From contig NZ_CP115468.1 in assembly GCF_028462125.1 (NCBI RefSeq), positions 2,199,097 through 2,263,096 of the forward strand: DNA of 64,000 bases, given 5' to 3'. Within the stretch, counting starts at the first letter, position 1; each line of letters begins with the position of its first letter. The position numbers and the translations under genes were made by a program. Shown in pieces: positions 26,165 through 34,632 of this stretch. Source of the stretch: Leptospira sp. GIMC2001 (GTDB lineage: Bacteria > Spirochaetota > Leptospiria > Leptospirales > Leptospiraceae). The notes below the pieces were generated by a model, which had not been told where the DNA came from, did not search any database, and saw nothing but the letters and a program-made list of their open reading frames with translations.

Positions 26165-27633
26165 TTATCGATCTTCCATTTAACAGAGCCATCTTTGGAG
26201 TCTTCTAAAATGATTCCTTGTGATTTTAAATCATCTCGAATAGAATCTGCTAATTTGAAATCTCGATCGAGCTTAGCTTTCTTACGTTCTGCGATCTTAG
26301 ATAAAATATAACTTTCTTGATCTGCTGCAATACTGGATTGATTTTCTCTTTTAAATTCAAAAATTCCTAAAAATGAATCGATCGCACGAAAATAGAGTAA
26401 ATAGTCCAAGATATCCTCAGATGACAATTCATCACGATCTAACTTGCTATTCAATATTTTAATATTCTCAAATACGCTAGCTAAAACCTTAGGAGAATTT
26501 ATATCATCTGCCAATCCTTTGAGCATTTCATGATAAGCTTCTTTTGCAACGGACACTGGGATTCGATTTAAGAAGTCTGATTGGGATTTTAATGGCTCTG
26601 GTATTGCTATTTTTTTTTCAAAAGAAAGCTCGAGCAATCGATTCAATGTATTCTGGATTTTCTCTATTGAGATTTTGGCTTCCTCTAAGCGATCAAATGA
26701 AAAATTCAATTTCGTTCTATAGTGAAAGGAAAGTAAAACATATCTGATCGCTTTCCAGTTATAACCTTTTCCAATAATATCCGATAGAATATAGAAATTT
26801 CCTTTGCTCTTGGACATTTTTTGTCCTTCAACTAACAAATGTTCACAGTGAAGCCAATATTTGACAAATTCTTCTTTGGGATAGGCACCCTTCGATTGTG
26901 CGACCTCATTCTCATGATGCGGAAATAGTAAATCAATTCCCCCTGTGTGAATATCAACCCCTGATTGATAGACTTTTCGAATCATTGCTGAACATTCAAG
27001 ATGCCAGCCTGGTCTCCCTTTACCTTTTTTTGTATTCCAGAATTTTTCGCCTTCTTCTTTGGGTGCTTTCCAAAGAACGAAATCTCTAACATTCTCCTTC
27101 TCATACTCATCAGCATCATATCTCGCACCCGATATCATCCCAGAAGTATCGATCTTACTTAGAGATCCGTATTCCCTAAACTTACCGATAGAAAAATAAA
27201 TATTTCCATCTTTTTCATAGGTCATGCCTTGATCTTCTAGACGTTCAATGATATGCATCATATCATCGATTGATTCCGTGGCTTTTGGATAATGTTCTAA
27301 TTTTTCGATATTCAGAGTTTCCAAATCGGCAAAAAACTTTTCTGTCCAAGGCTTTGTAAATTCTTCAATGGAAATATTTTGAGAAATAGATTCACGAATA
27401 ATCTTATCATCTATATCTGTTATATTCATTGATTGATCAGGCTGATAGCCGAATAACTTAATAGTACGACGCAATGCATCCACAAAAATATAAGATCTAA
27501 GATTTCCTAAATGACTATAATTGTAAACTGTAGGACCACAAGAATAGATTTTTACTTGGTTTCTATCATTTGGTTCAAATGGAATTTTCTTTCCTAAATT
27601 ACTATCATACAATTCTAATTTTATATCATGCAT
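26161..27633 (-). CDS. cysS: Cysteinyl-tRNA synthetase
   Basis: This 490-aa class I synthetase has SCGPTVYNYSHLGNLRSY (HIGH-equivalent HLGN and the first zinc ligand Cys), WHLECSAM and FPHHENEVAQ with further zinc ligands, and the KMSKSKGN loop. The C-terminal helical domain ends with the usual RKKAKLDRDFKLADSIRDDL segment. Its first 8 nt (ATGCATGA) overlap the end of the esterase-like gene, and its end overlaps the TrmH-family gene by 4 nt, so the three are translated from one message. Confidence 0.96.
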   Translation of the reverse strand: MHDIKLELYDSNLGKKIPFEPNDRNQVKIYSCGPTVYNYSHLGNLRSYIFVDALRRTIKLFGYQPDQSMNITDIDDKIIRESISQNISIEEFTKPWTEKFFADLETLNIEKLEHYPKATESIDDMMHIIERLEDQGMTYEKDGNIYFSIGKFREYGSLSKIDTSGMISGARYDADEYEKENVRDFVLWKAPKEEGEKFWNTKKGKGRPGWHLECSAMIRKVYQSGVDIHTGGIDLLFPHHENEVAQSKGAYPKEEFVKYWLHCEHLLVEGQKMSKSKGNFYILSDIIGKGYNWKAIRYVLLSFHYRTKLNFSFDRLEEAKISIEKIQNTLNRLLELSFEKKIAIPEPLKSQSDFLNRIPVSVAKEAYHEMLKGLADDINSPKVLASVFENIKILNSKLDRDELSSEDILDYLLYFRAIDSFLGIFEFKRENQSSIAADQESYILSKIAERKKAKLDRDFKLADSIRDDLKSQGIILEDSKDGSVKWKIDK

Positions 27634-28585
27634 CTACAAAAATCTCTTTGTAAAAATCTAAATTAACATTTTCTTGTCGCTCTTTTCCTGCTTCATGTCC
27701 ATCAGTTGGATATATCTGCATTCTTTTATCACAATTCAAATGATTGAATAATCCAAAAATTGATTTGGGTTGCGAGATCACATCTTCCATTCCGCAAGAA
27801 AATAATGCAGGGACTTTGATTTTTTTTGCAAAGTAAACACTGTCAAAATAAGAAAGATTTTGTTTATAATCTACTTTCTTGGATTTTGGTTTTGAATAGA
27901 GAGGATAGATTTCCTTCATCCAAGAATAGGGTGATGATAACTGTTCTTTAGTTAGGTGGCAAAAGTTTGCAACCTCTGCAATTAGCCCGACAACACGAGT
28001 CGAATACGCAGCACCAAAAGTTGCAAGTGAGCCGCCAAGTCCATGCCCACATAAAATAATTTTTTCGGAATCCACTCCGCTATACAAACGAACAAATTCA
28101 ATTGCCCGCAATACATCTAGATATAGAGCTTTCATATAAAACGCACTTGGATTATCCAAGTTCTTTTCGAAATATCCTGGCGTCCATCCTTCAGGCATTG
28201 GATCATTTGGATTTTCTTTTGGATAGATCAACTGGTCTCCATGCCAACGTAAATCGAGATGACATTGAGCTATCCCATTATCAGTTAGAGATTTAATTGG
28301 CTCGCGTTTTGATCCAGTATAGTCATGGAAAAAAATTACAATGGGGCGGTCTCCGCGTTTTCTTGGAACGGTTATATGTCCGAATATAGTTTGGTTTCCA
28401 TAAGAATTAAAACTGATATCTGCCCTTGATTCACGAATGATTGAACCCTTAAAAAGAGTTTTAGATTGAGATTGAATCGGGAAATCTTTTAATTCCTGAA
28501 TGCTATCTTTCCAGAATTTCTCGAAATCACTTGGCGGATTCCAATCGGGAACTGTCTGAAAGCATTCGTCAAAATTGGCAGGCAT
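27626..28585 (-). CDS. Acetylxylan-esterase-like alpha/beta-hydrolase lacking its nucleophile
   Basis: The 319-aa protein follows the AXE1/cephalosporin-C deacetylase family: an N-terminal helix segment (WNPPSDFEKFWKDSIQEL), FFHDYTGS, the HLDLRWHGDQ region where members have the RGQG loop, and a late acid-histidine pair (CGMEDV, TDGHEAG). The nucleophile elbow reads CGHGLGG: the expected serine is Gly182 (codon GGA), so normal ester hydrolysis should not occur. No signal peptide is present. It lies between folD (3 nt gap) and cysS (8 nt overlap), so it is kept in an expressed operon despite the change. Confidence 0.8.
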   Translation of the reverse strand: MPANFDECFQTVPDWNPPSDFEKFWKDSIQELKDFPIQSQSKTLFKGSIIRESRADISFNSYGNQTIFGHITVPRKRGDRPIVIFFHDYTGSKREPIKSLTDNGIAQCHLDLRWHGDQLIYPKENPNDPMPEGWTPGYFEKNLDNPSAFYMKALYLDVLRAIEFVRLYSGVDSEKIILCGHGLGGSLATFGAAYSTRVVGLIAEVANFCHLTKEQLSSPYSWMKEIYPLYSKPKSKKVDYKQNLSYFDSVYFAKKIKVPALFSCGMEDVISQPKSIFGLFNHLNCDKRMQIYPTDGHEAGKERQENVNLDFYKEIFVDA

Positions 28586-28588
28586 AAT

Positions 28589-29452
28589 TTATTTACCTGA
28601 CTTCAAGGCAGGACTAAATTTTCCTTCCCAAGAATACAAAGTCTGCAGTAGCAAAACAGCAATTGTCATTGGTCCCACTCCACCGGGTACAGGGGTATGA
28701 TAGGATGACTTCTCACTTGCAACCGAAAGCTCGATATCGCCCACATTACCAGCATTATATCCAGCATCCAGAACAACGGCTCCTTCCTTAATCCAGCTTC
28801 CTTTGATGAATTCTGCTCGTCCTACTGCGCCGACTACAATATCAGCAGTCTTAACAATCTCATCTAAATTTTTTGTTTTGGAATGACATAGAGTTACTGT
28901 CGCATCCAAATTCGTTAGCATCGCAGCCATTGGTTTACCCAAGATTGGCGATCTACCCACAACTACTGCTTTTTTTCCAGATACTTCGATTCCGTATTCG
29001 CGAAGCAATAAAATCATTCCATAAGGAGTGCAAGGGAAATAGGCGTCTTGATCCATTGCTAATTTTCCATAACAAAAAGTAGTAACACCATCCACATCCT
29101 TTGTGGGAAGAATCGAATCAAATGCCGATCTCTCATCCACTTGCGGTGGGCTCGGATGCTGTAAAAGTATACCTTGAATGCTATTGTCTTCGTTGAGTTC
29201 TTGGATTTTATCAAGAAGTTGATCAGTGGTCGTGTTTTCCGGAAGTTCAATTCGTCTTGATTTCATACCAACAGATTCACATGCTTTGTTCTTCATGTTC
29301 ACATAGGTCTGAGACGCTGGATCTGAGCCCACCAAAATGGTTGCTAAAGTAGGAGCAAGATACCCATCCTGAACTCTTTTTTCGATTGATTCCCGAATAT
29401 GGGTTTTGATTTTTTCTGCTGTAGCTTTGCCGTCTAAAATTGATGATTTCAT
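28589..29452 (-). CDS. folD: Methylenetetrahydrofolate dehydrogenase / cyclohydrolase
   Basis: The 287-aa bifunctional enzyme interconverts 5,10-methylene-, methenyl- and 10-formyl-tetrahydrofolate. Family motifs are TYVNMKNKACESVGM (with the catalytic lysine), ILLQHPSPPQ, the dinucleotide-binding GRSPILGKPMAAML and the C-terminal TPVPGGVGPMTIAVL. It is first in the leftward cluster and diverges from asnS across 110 bp. Confidence 0.95.
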   Translation of the reverse strand: MKSSILDGKATAEKIKTHIRESIEKRVQDGYLAPTLATILVGSDPASQTYVNMKNKACESVGMKSRRIELPENTTTDQLLDKIQELNEDNSIQGILLQHPSPPQVDERSAFDSILPTKDVDGVTTFCYGKLAMDQDAYFPCTPYGMILLLREYGIEVSGKKAVVVGRSPILGKPMAAMLTNLDATVTLCHSKTKNLDEIVKTADIVVGAVGRAEFIKGSWIKEGAVVLDAGYNAGNVGDIELSVASEKSSYHTPVPGGVGPMTIAVLLLQTLYSWEGKFSPALKSGK

Positions 29453-29562
29453 TATCTTAAGATTCAGGTTTTGTTTTAGAGCCCTAAAATCAAATAAAAA
29501 ACGGAATTTCTACTTTTCCATAAGCAGGTAAATTTTAGTTTACACATTAAGAGGATGCATTT

Positions 29563-30846
29563 TTGAAAAATATTCAGGATCTCATAGGCAAAAAATTGGT
29601 ATTATCTGGTTGGTTGCATGGTATTCGAGGTTCCAATCGTTTCCAGTTTATAACATTTCGCACCGACGGAATTCTATTACAAGTAATCGCAGAAAAAGAA
29701 AAACTCGGTGAAGAAGAATTCCATAAAATCAAAAGCCTGAACCAAGAAACCTCTCTTCAAATTTCTGGAGAATTGCTTGCAAACGAGAAAGCACCATTAG
29801 GAGTTGAACTCAATCTTGATAGTTTGGAAATAATTGGCAAGTCCAATGACTATCCAATCACTCCGAAGGAACATGGAACTGATTTTCTTATGAATCATAG
29901 GCATTTATGGCTTCGTTCCAAAAGGCAACTTGCTATACTTCGCGTGCGAAGTGAACTCAGTTTTCAGATACGCAATTTCTTTCATAATAAATCTTACCTG
30001 AACTTAGACACGCCGATTTTAACAGGATCCGTTGGCGAATCTGCTGGAACGCTATTTTCAACTGAATATTTTGATCTAGGATCAGCCTATCTAGCACAGA
30101 CTGGACAACTCTATTTAGAAACAGGAATTTTTGCACATAACAAAGTATATTGCTTCGGACCAACTTTTCGAGCAGAAAAAAGCAAAACAAAAAGACATCT
30201 TGCAGAATTCTGGATGGTTGAAGCAGAAACAGCTTTCTGTGGAAATGATTCCAATATTGATCTTCAAGATGAATTCATACGAACCGTAATCTCAGAAACG
30301 ATATCTAAGACTTTACCGGAGCTTGCAATTTTAGAAAGAGACGTTGAAAAATTACAAAATTATATCAAAAACCCAATTCCACGAATCGATTACAGTGATG
30401 CAATTGAGCTACTCAAGAAGCATAACTTCTCGATTGAATGGGGCGATGATATAAATGCTGAAGGTGAAAATAACATTACCGAAGAACTCCAATCACCTGT
30501 TTTTATCAAAAACTATCCACGAGCAATCAAGGCCTTTTACATGAAACAAAATCCGTCGAATCCACAAACCGTATTGTGTGCCGACCTTATTGCACCGGAA
30601 GGAGTCGGTGAAATCATCGGAGGATCGGAACGCGAAGAAGACTTTCATAAAATATTGGAACGAATCCGAGAAGAAGGATTACCAGAAGAAACCTATGAAT
30701 GGTATTTAGATTTAAGAAAATATGGCTCAGTACCGCATTCTGGATTCGGTTTAGGTTTAGAAAGATTGGTATCTTGGATCTGCGGAGTCCCTCATGTCCG
30801 AGAATGCATACCTTTTCCTCGCATGATGTATAGAATTCACCCATAA
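29563..30846 (+). CDS. asnS: Asparaginyl-tRNA synthetase
   Basis: The 427-aa class II synthetase has an N-terminal OB fold (SGWLHGIRGSNRFQFITFR), motif 2 in FGPTFRAEKSKTKRHLAEFW, and motif 3 in GFGLGLERLVSWICG, followed by the family-typical VRECIPFPR ending. The start is TTG, with GAGG 8 nt upstream. The presence of AsnRS means Asn-tRNA does not have to be made by the GatCAB route. It is followed by a 12-bp hairpin that covers the ribosome-binding site of the next gene. Confidence 0.95.
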   Translation: MKNIQDLIGKKLVLSGWLHGIRGSNRFQFITFRTDGILLQVIAEKEKLGEEEFHKIKSLNQETSLQISGELLANEKAPLGVELNLDSLEIIGKSNDYPITPKEHGTDFLMNHRHLWLRSKRQLAILRVRSELSFQIRNFFHNKSYLNLDTPILTGSVGESAGTLFSTEYFDLGSAYLAQTGQLYLETGIFAHNKVYCFGPTFRAEKSKTKRHLAEFWMVEAETAFCGNDSNIDLQDEFIRTVISETISKTLPELAILERDVEKLQNYIKNPIPRIDYSDAIELLKKHNFSIEWGDDINAEGENNITEELQSPVFIKNYPRAIKAFYMKQNPSNPQTVLCADLIAPEGVGEIIGGSEREEDFHKILERIREEGLPEETYEWYLDLRKYGSVPHSGFGLGLERLVSWICGVPHVRECIPFPRMMYRIHP

Positions 30847-30852
30847 AAAAAA

Positions 30853-30898
30853 TCACCTCTTTCTTTGCGAGTTTGCCGAATTATAGAGAAAGAGGTGA
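30853..30898 (+). promoter_or_regulatory. 12-bp hairpin sequestering the Shine-Dalgarno of the downstream TPR gene
   Basis: The perfect arms TCACCTCTTTCT (30853-30864) and AGAAAGAGGTGA (30887-30898) flank a 22-nt loop. The right arm contains the Shine-Dalgarno AGAGGTGA, 3 nt before the ATG at 30902. The left arm is a near copy of the conserved 16S rRNA 3' end (ATCACCTCCTTTCT) lacking one C. The sequence shows the pairing; a role as translational switch, thermometer or coupling device is inference. Confidence 0.7.
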
Positions 30899-30901
30899 AA
30901 C

Positions 30902-31690
30902 ATGGGTCAAACTGCTTCCTTATCTATTCAAAATCAAAGTCCTGAGAGTGACGCTTGGGAACTATTCGAAGTAGGTTCGAACGATGAAGTCATCCGAATT
31001 GCAAAAGAGAATCCCGCATCTCATTTTTTAAATCATCTCGCAATCATAGCAAGTATTGAAAACGGAGATGGTATTCATAATCCTTCCACCAAAGGGATTA
31101 CACCGCTTTCTCCAATGGTAGAAGCTTACATCAATTATAAAAATCGAAAGAAAAATGAAGCTGCAAATCAACTGGAACTCTATTATTCCAATAAATCAGC
31201 CTTGATCTGTTATCCTTTTAGCAAGTTTGCGATTGATGTTTTCTTTTCTGTCAAAAACTATTCGCAAGTATTGCATGTAGTAACAATATACAAAAAGAAA
31301 TATTCAGACAATGCTTTCTTACGCGAAGAAGTAATCTCACTCTATCACAATAAAAAATACCAAGAAGTTTTATCTGTCTATCAATCCAATTCCAAAGAAC
31401 TCAATGATCCGGAGATTCACAGAGTTCTAGGACTTGCACTTCTATTTCTCGGCAAACACAAAGAAGCAGAGAAGATCTTAGACAATATCCCAGGAAAACT
31501 CAATCTACCTTCGTTTGAAGAAAAGAAGAAAGATTATGATAGAATTATAATGAATTTTCCCAGTTATGAAAGTAAAAAAGCAAGCATGACTCCAAGAGAA
31601 CTCGAAGATCTAGGTTTTGCATATTTATTTAACGGAGACTATTCGAAAGCTGAAAAAACTTTTCTCGAAGTTACTCAGCTACTAAAATAA
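30902..31690 (+). CDS. TPR-repeat protein, 262 aa
   Basis: A mostly helical 262-aa protein with TPR-like units, clearest at HRVLGLALLFLGKHKEAEKI and LEDLGFAYLFNGDYSKAEKT near the C-terminus. No signal peptide or TM segment is visible, so a cytoplasmic scaffold is likely; partners are unknown. Its ATG lies 55 nt after the asnS stop and its Shine-Dalgarno is in the right arm of a perfect 12-bp hairpin, which implies regulated or asnS-coupled translation. Its last 20 bp overlap the convergent exported-protein gene. Confidence 0.8.
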   Translation: MGQTASLSIQNQSPESDAWELFEVGSNDEVIRIAKENPASHFLNHLAIIASIENGDGIHNPSTKGITPLSPMVEAYINYKNRKKNEAANQLELYYSNKSALICYPFSKFAIDVFFSVKNYSQVLHVVTIYKKKYSDNAFLREEVISLYHNKKYQEVLSVYQSNSKELNDPEIHRVLGLALLFLGKHKEAEKILDNIPGKLNLPSFEEKKKDYDRIIMNFPSYESKKASMTPRELEDLGFAYLFNGDYSKAEKTFLEVTQLLK

Positions 31691-32540
31691 CAATTTTACA
31701 AAGTTTTAAATTCTTCTGTGTAATAGTTGAGCTTAAAATTTTCAATGCGACTTCGTAAGAAACTGTTAGGTTAGTTTTATTCTTACCCGTAACTCCAATG
31801 GGCACAGTCCAATAAGGATTGTTTCCTACACGTTTTTCTAATAGCTTTGATTTTGGATCACTGAGATATAAGATCATTCCGAATTCTTGAACGGATGCAG
31901 GATGTGCGATTCGCTTATTGAAAATATCGGCTCCATATTCATTTTGAATTTTTGGAAAAATAGCTGGATTCAATTTGAAATCACGCGCATCAATCACAAG
32001 TCCTGTGAATGCAACAGGGGGCAAATTATCATTCAGGATAGGAAATTCTTCTCCACCCAGTTCCGAATAAAATTTTGAAATTAAATTATTTTTCCCCAAA
32101 AAATGAAGCTGAGATTTGAGATATAGAAAGTTTTTTTCATATTTTTTCTTTTCAATCTCTGGCTCTGCATTATAATAATGTATGATTTTTTCTCTAAGAT
32201 TTGGATTCTCATCCATGTATTCGCCAAGATTGTAATTCTCATCGATAGTGATTTTCTCTAAAGCACGGTTTAGTTTTTGTCGATTGTCTTTTTTTGCTCT
32301 TTGATAAGCGTTTGTTCTAGCATGATTGAGACTACTAACTGTTTCTGAATCAAGATTTTCCGATCCATCATCAATAGAAATTCGTTGCAGTTCCTCTTTG
32401 GTCTCAACTTCCAATTTGAAATTCGTCCAATTGGATATCGCACCGAAAAAATCCTTTATCAAAACATCAGCGCTTAGATCTGACTGAGGTAGTAGACTAC
32501 CAAACAAAAGTATCAACGCAATTGCGGAAAAATTTTTCAT
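31671..32540 (-). CDS. Exported protein of unknown function, LPP20/FlgT-like C-terminus
   Basis: The 289-aa precursor has a signal peptide (FSAIALILLFGSLLPQSDLSA). The middle is charged and helical (NAYQRAKKDNRQKLNRALEK). The C-terminal half contains FTGLVIDARDFKLNPAIFPK, a segment seen in LPP20/FlgT-like exported proteins, followed by a beta-rich region (VSVQEFG-type strand, WTVPIGVTG). I can only say that it resembles these families. Its ATG overlaps the stop of the dinG-like gene by 4 nt, and its end overlaps the convergent TPR gene by 20 bp. Confidence 0.65.
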   Translation of the reverse strand: MKNFSAIALILLFGSLLPQSDLSADVLIKDFFGAISNWTNFKLEVETKEELQRISIDDGSENLDSETVSSLNHARTNAYQRAKKDNRQKLNRALEKITIDENYNLGEYMDENPNLREKIIHYYNAEPEIEKKKYEKNFLYLKSQLHFLGKNNLISKFYSELGGEEFPILNDNLPPVAFTGLVIDARDFKLNPAIFPKIQNEYGADIFNKRIAHPASVQEFGMILYLSDPKSKLLEKRVGNNPYWTVPIGVTGKNKTNLTVSYEVALKILSSTITQKNLKLCKIVILVAE

Positions 32541-34534
32541 CCTACTTTATTTGTCGGAAGATTTTCAAATTTTTCTAATAAATCCTTTTCTTCGTAGCAG
32601 GCTCTAAGTCCAGAAGGTAGAGAGGAAAGAAGTTGTTTCCCATATGATTTTGTATGAAGTCGCGGATCCAATATGCTTACAATTCCTGTATCCGACATCG
32701 ATCGAATCAATCGACCAAATCCTTGCTTGAGGAGAAGTGACGCCCGTGGCAATTGTATTTCAGCAAATGGGTTGAGGTTTTGCTCTTTCATTCTTTCGAT
32801 TTTGGTCTCAAGTACCGGCTCACTCGGAACCTGAAAGGGAAGTCTTGTTATAATCACGGATTTAAGGCGATCCCCCTTAATATCAACACCTTGCCAAAAA
32901 GAAGACACTCCAAACAAAACACTATTGTCAGTTCCCAAAAATTGCTGCTTTGCACCAACAGCACCCAAATCCGTCTGAGAAAAAATTGGATACTCGGATC
33001 TTGACTCAATCAATTCTCGAATTCGATTTAGAGATTTATTCGATGTAAATAATACAAAACAGTTGCCTTGAGTTAATTTTATCAGTGAAAGTATGTATTC
33101 TGCGATATCAATATGGTATCCATTGTCATCTGCAGCCGGGTCTCTAATATCTCGCGGAGTAAAAAGTATCGCTTGTTTAGAGTAATCAAAAGGTGAGGGC
33201 AGTTGGATCTTATCCGAATGATCGAATCCGATTTGTTTTTCAAAATAATTAAAACTTCCTTTCAAAGTGGTCATAGTAGCTGAAGTAAAAATTACTGACT
33301 CCAATCTTGGCATTAACACATCTGCAATTATCTCATCCACATTGATTGGTTCCGATAGCAATTTGACAAATTTTTCTTTATCTTTATAGCTCGGAGGCTC
33401 ATACCAAAAAACTAAGTTTTCATTTTCACGATTTCTCAACTCATAAAAAAATGAAGAGAAACTGGAAAGTCGACCTAAGACCATTTCGATTCCTAAGGCA
33501 ATTTCCTTATCCACAGGATTCTCCGAATCCTTTTTATAATTCCTTGATTGTTCAACCAAGAAATTTATCATTTCTTTTAAAGATTTTTCAAATTCTCCAC
33601 CGTCTAACTTCAGCTTGCTCTTAATTCTTGTAGCCCCATAAAAATTTAATCCTATGTCCTGAGCAATGCTACTATATAAGCGAATCGAGCTATCTCTCGC
33701 AGCATCATTGAATTTTAATAAATTACTTGGTGAACCCATTCGAGCAGCAAGACCGTGTTTATTATCCTTACTATGAATGAATCCAAATAGTTTCTGCAAT
33801 CCATCATAAGTAACTTCGGATCGAAAAGATTTTCCAACAATTTCTGGAAAATTATGAGCTTCGTCAATGATCAACCTTTCAAAATGTGGAAGTATCCGAA
33901 AATCACCCGCGATATGACTCGCAAGTAAAGAATGATTCACAATGAGTAGATGGGCTTTTTTCCATTTCTCTTTTTCTAAGAAATAGAACGAGGAAGAGAA
34001 ATTCTTGCAGGATTTACCTAGACAATTATCACTTTCACGAGTGACTTTTGACCAAAGATCATAACTGATATTACCTTGGAATTCTGATTTTATCCCAGTG
34101 TCTGTCGTCGATAACCATTTTTGAAACTCTTCAATGGATCGATTTGATTCGGTACCAAAATTCCCAGTTTCGGAAACCATTTGGTATTTTCTCTTACAGA
34201 TATAATTGGACGCTCCCATGGCAATTTCTGCTCTGAGTTCGGATCCAAGGATTTCTCGTAGAATGGGTATATCCTTTTTGATTAATTGATCTTGTAATGC
34301 CTTAGTCTCTGTCGAGATAACAATTGTTTGCTCTCTTTCCATAGCAAACAGTGCAGCTGGCACGAGGTAAGATAAACTTTTTCCAACTCCAGTACCTGCT
34401 TCTGCAAGCAATGATCCGCCTTCCAGAAAAGCATTTTGGATTTTGGAACTCATTGTGATTTGAGATTGGCGCGGTTCGTAGTCATCCCAAATTTTTGGAA
34501 TTTTATTGCGAAATATAGATTCTGCAGAATCCAA
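32537..34534 (-). CDS. dinG: DinG/XPD-type superfamily 2 DNA helicase with a three-Cys iron-sulfur site
   Basis: The 665-aa protein has Q-motif-like YEPRQSQITM, Walker A EAGTGVGKS, DEAH box LIIDEAH, and late motifs SSFWQGVDIKGD (V) and QGFGRLIRS (VI), as in DinG/YoaA helicases. The iron-sulfur domain offers Cys in YICKRK and CLGKSC, but the fourth ligand, six residues after the last of these in E. coli DinG (spacing C-x4-C-x5-C), is Ser (codon TCG). The cluster may be altered or absent. It starts at TTG 2 nt after a 31-codon membrane-protein gene and belongs to the NSS-transporter operon. Confidence 0.85.
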   Translation of the reverse strand: MDSAESIFRNKIPKIWDDYEPRQSQITMSSKIQNAFLEGGSLLAEAGTGVGKSLSYLVPAALFAMEREQTIVISTETKALQDQLIKKDIPILREILGSELRAEIAMGASNYICKRKYQMVSETGNFGTESNRSIEEFQKWLSTTDTGIKSEFQGNISYDLWSKVTRESDNCLGKSCKNFSSSFYFLEKEKWKKAHLLIVNHSLLASHIAGDFRILPHFERLIIDEAHNFPEIVGKSFRSEVTYDGLQKLFGFIHSKDNKHGLAARMGSPSNLLKFNDAARDSSIRLYSSIAQDIGLNFYGATRIKSKLKLDGGEFEKSLKEMINFLVEQSRNYKKDSENPVDKEIALGIEMVLGRLSSFSSFFYELRNRENENLVFWYEPPSYKDKEKFVKLLSEPINVDEIIADVLMPRLESVIFTSATMTTLKGSFNYFEKQIGFDHSDKIQLPSPFDYSKQAILFTPRDIRDPAADDNGYHIDIAEYILSLIKLTQGNCFVLFTSNKSLNRIRELIESRSEYPIFSQTDLGAVGAKQQFLGTDNSVLFGVSSFWQGVDIKGDRLKSVIITRLPFQVPSEPVLETKIERMKEQNLNPFAEIQLPRASLLLKQGFGRLIRSMSDTGIVSILDPRLHTKSYGKQLLSSLPSGLRACYEEKDLLEKFENLPTNKVG

Positions 34535-34536
34535 AT

Positions 34537-34632
34537 CTATTTAGTCCGAAAAAGATGATACAGACAATAAACACTAAGTGAGATAACAAGGGTAAGTGAA
34601 ATAGTCATAATAAAAATACCTTGTATATTCAA
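34537..34632 (-). CDS. 31-aa single-span membrane protein, probable small subunit of the NSS transporter
   Basis: This ORF is short and easily missed. It begins at a TTG overlapping the stop of the NSS transporter gene (TTGA), with GAGGG 6 nt upstream, and ends with TAG 2 nt before the dinG-like start. The product is one hydrophobic helix ([20 protein letters not shown]) followed by a short basic tail (HLFRTK). NSS transporters of the MetP type are known to have a separate ~30-aa membrane subunit (MetS) encoded directly downstream, with this size and architecture. The sequence similarity cannot be scored here, so the functional call rests on size, topology and position. Confidence 0.65.
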   Translation of the reverse strand: MNIQGIFIMTISLTLVISLSVYCLYHLFRTK

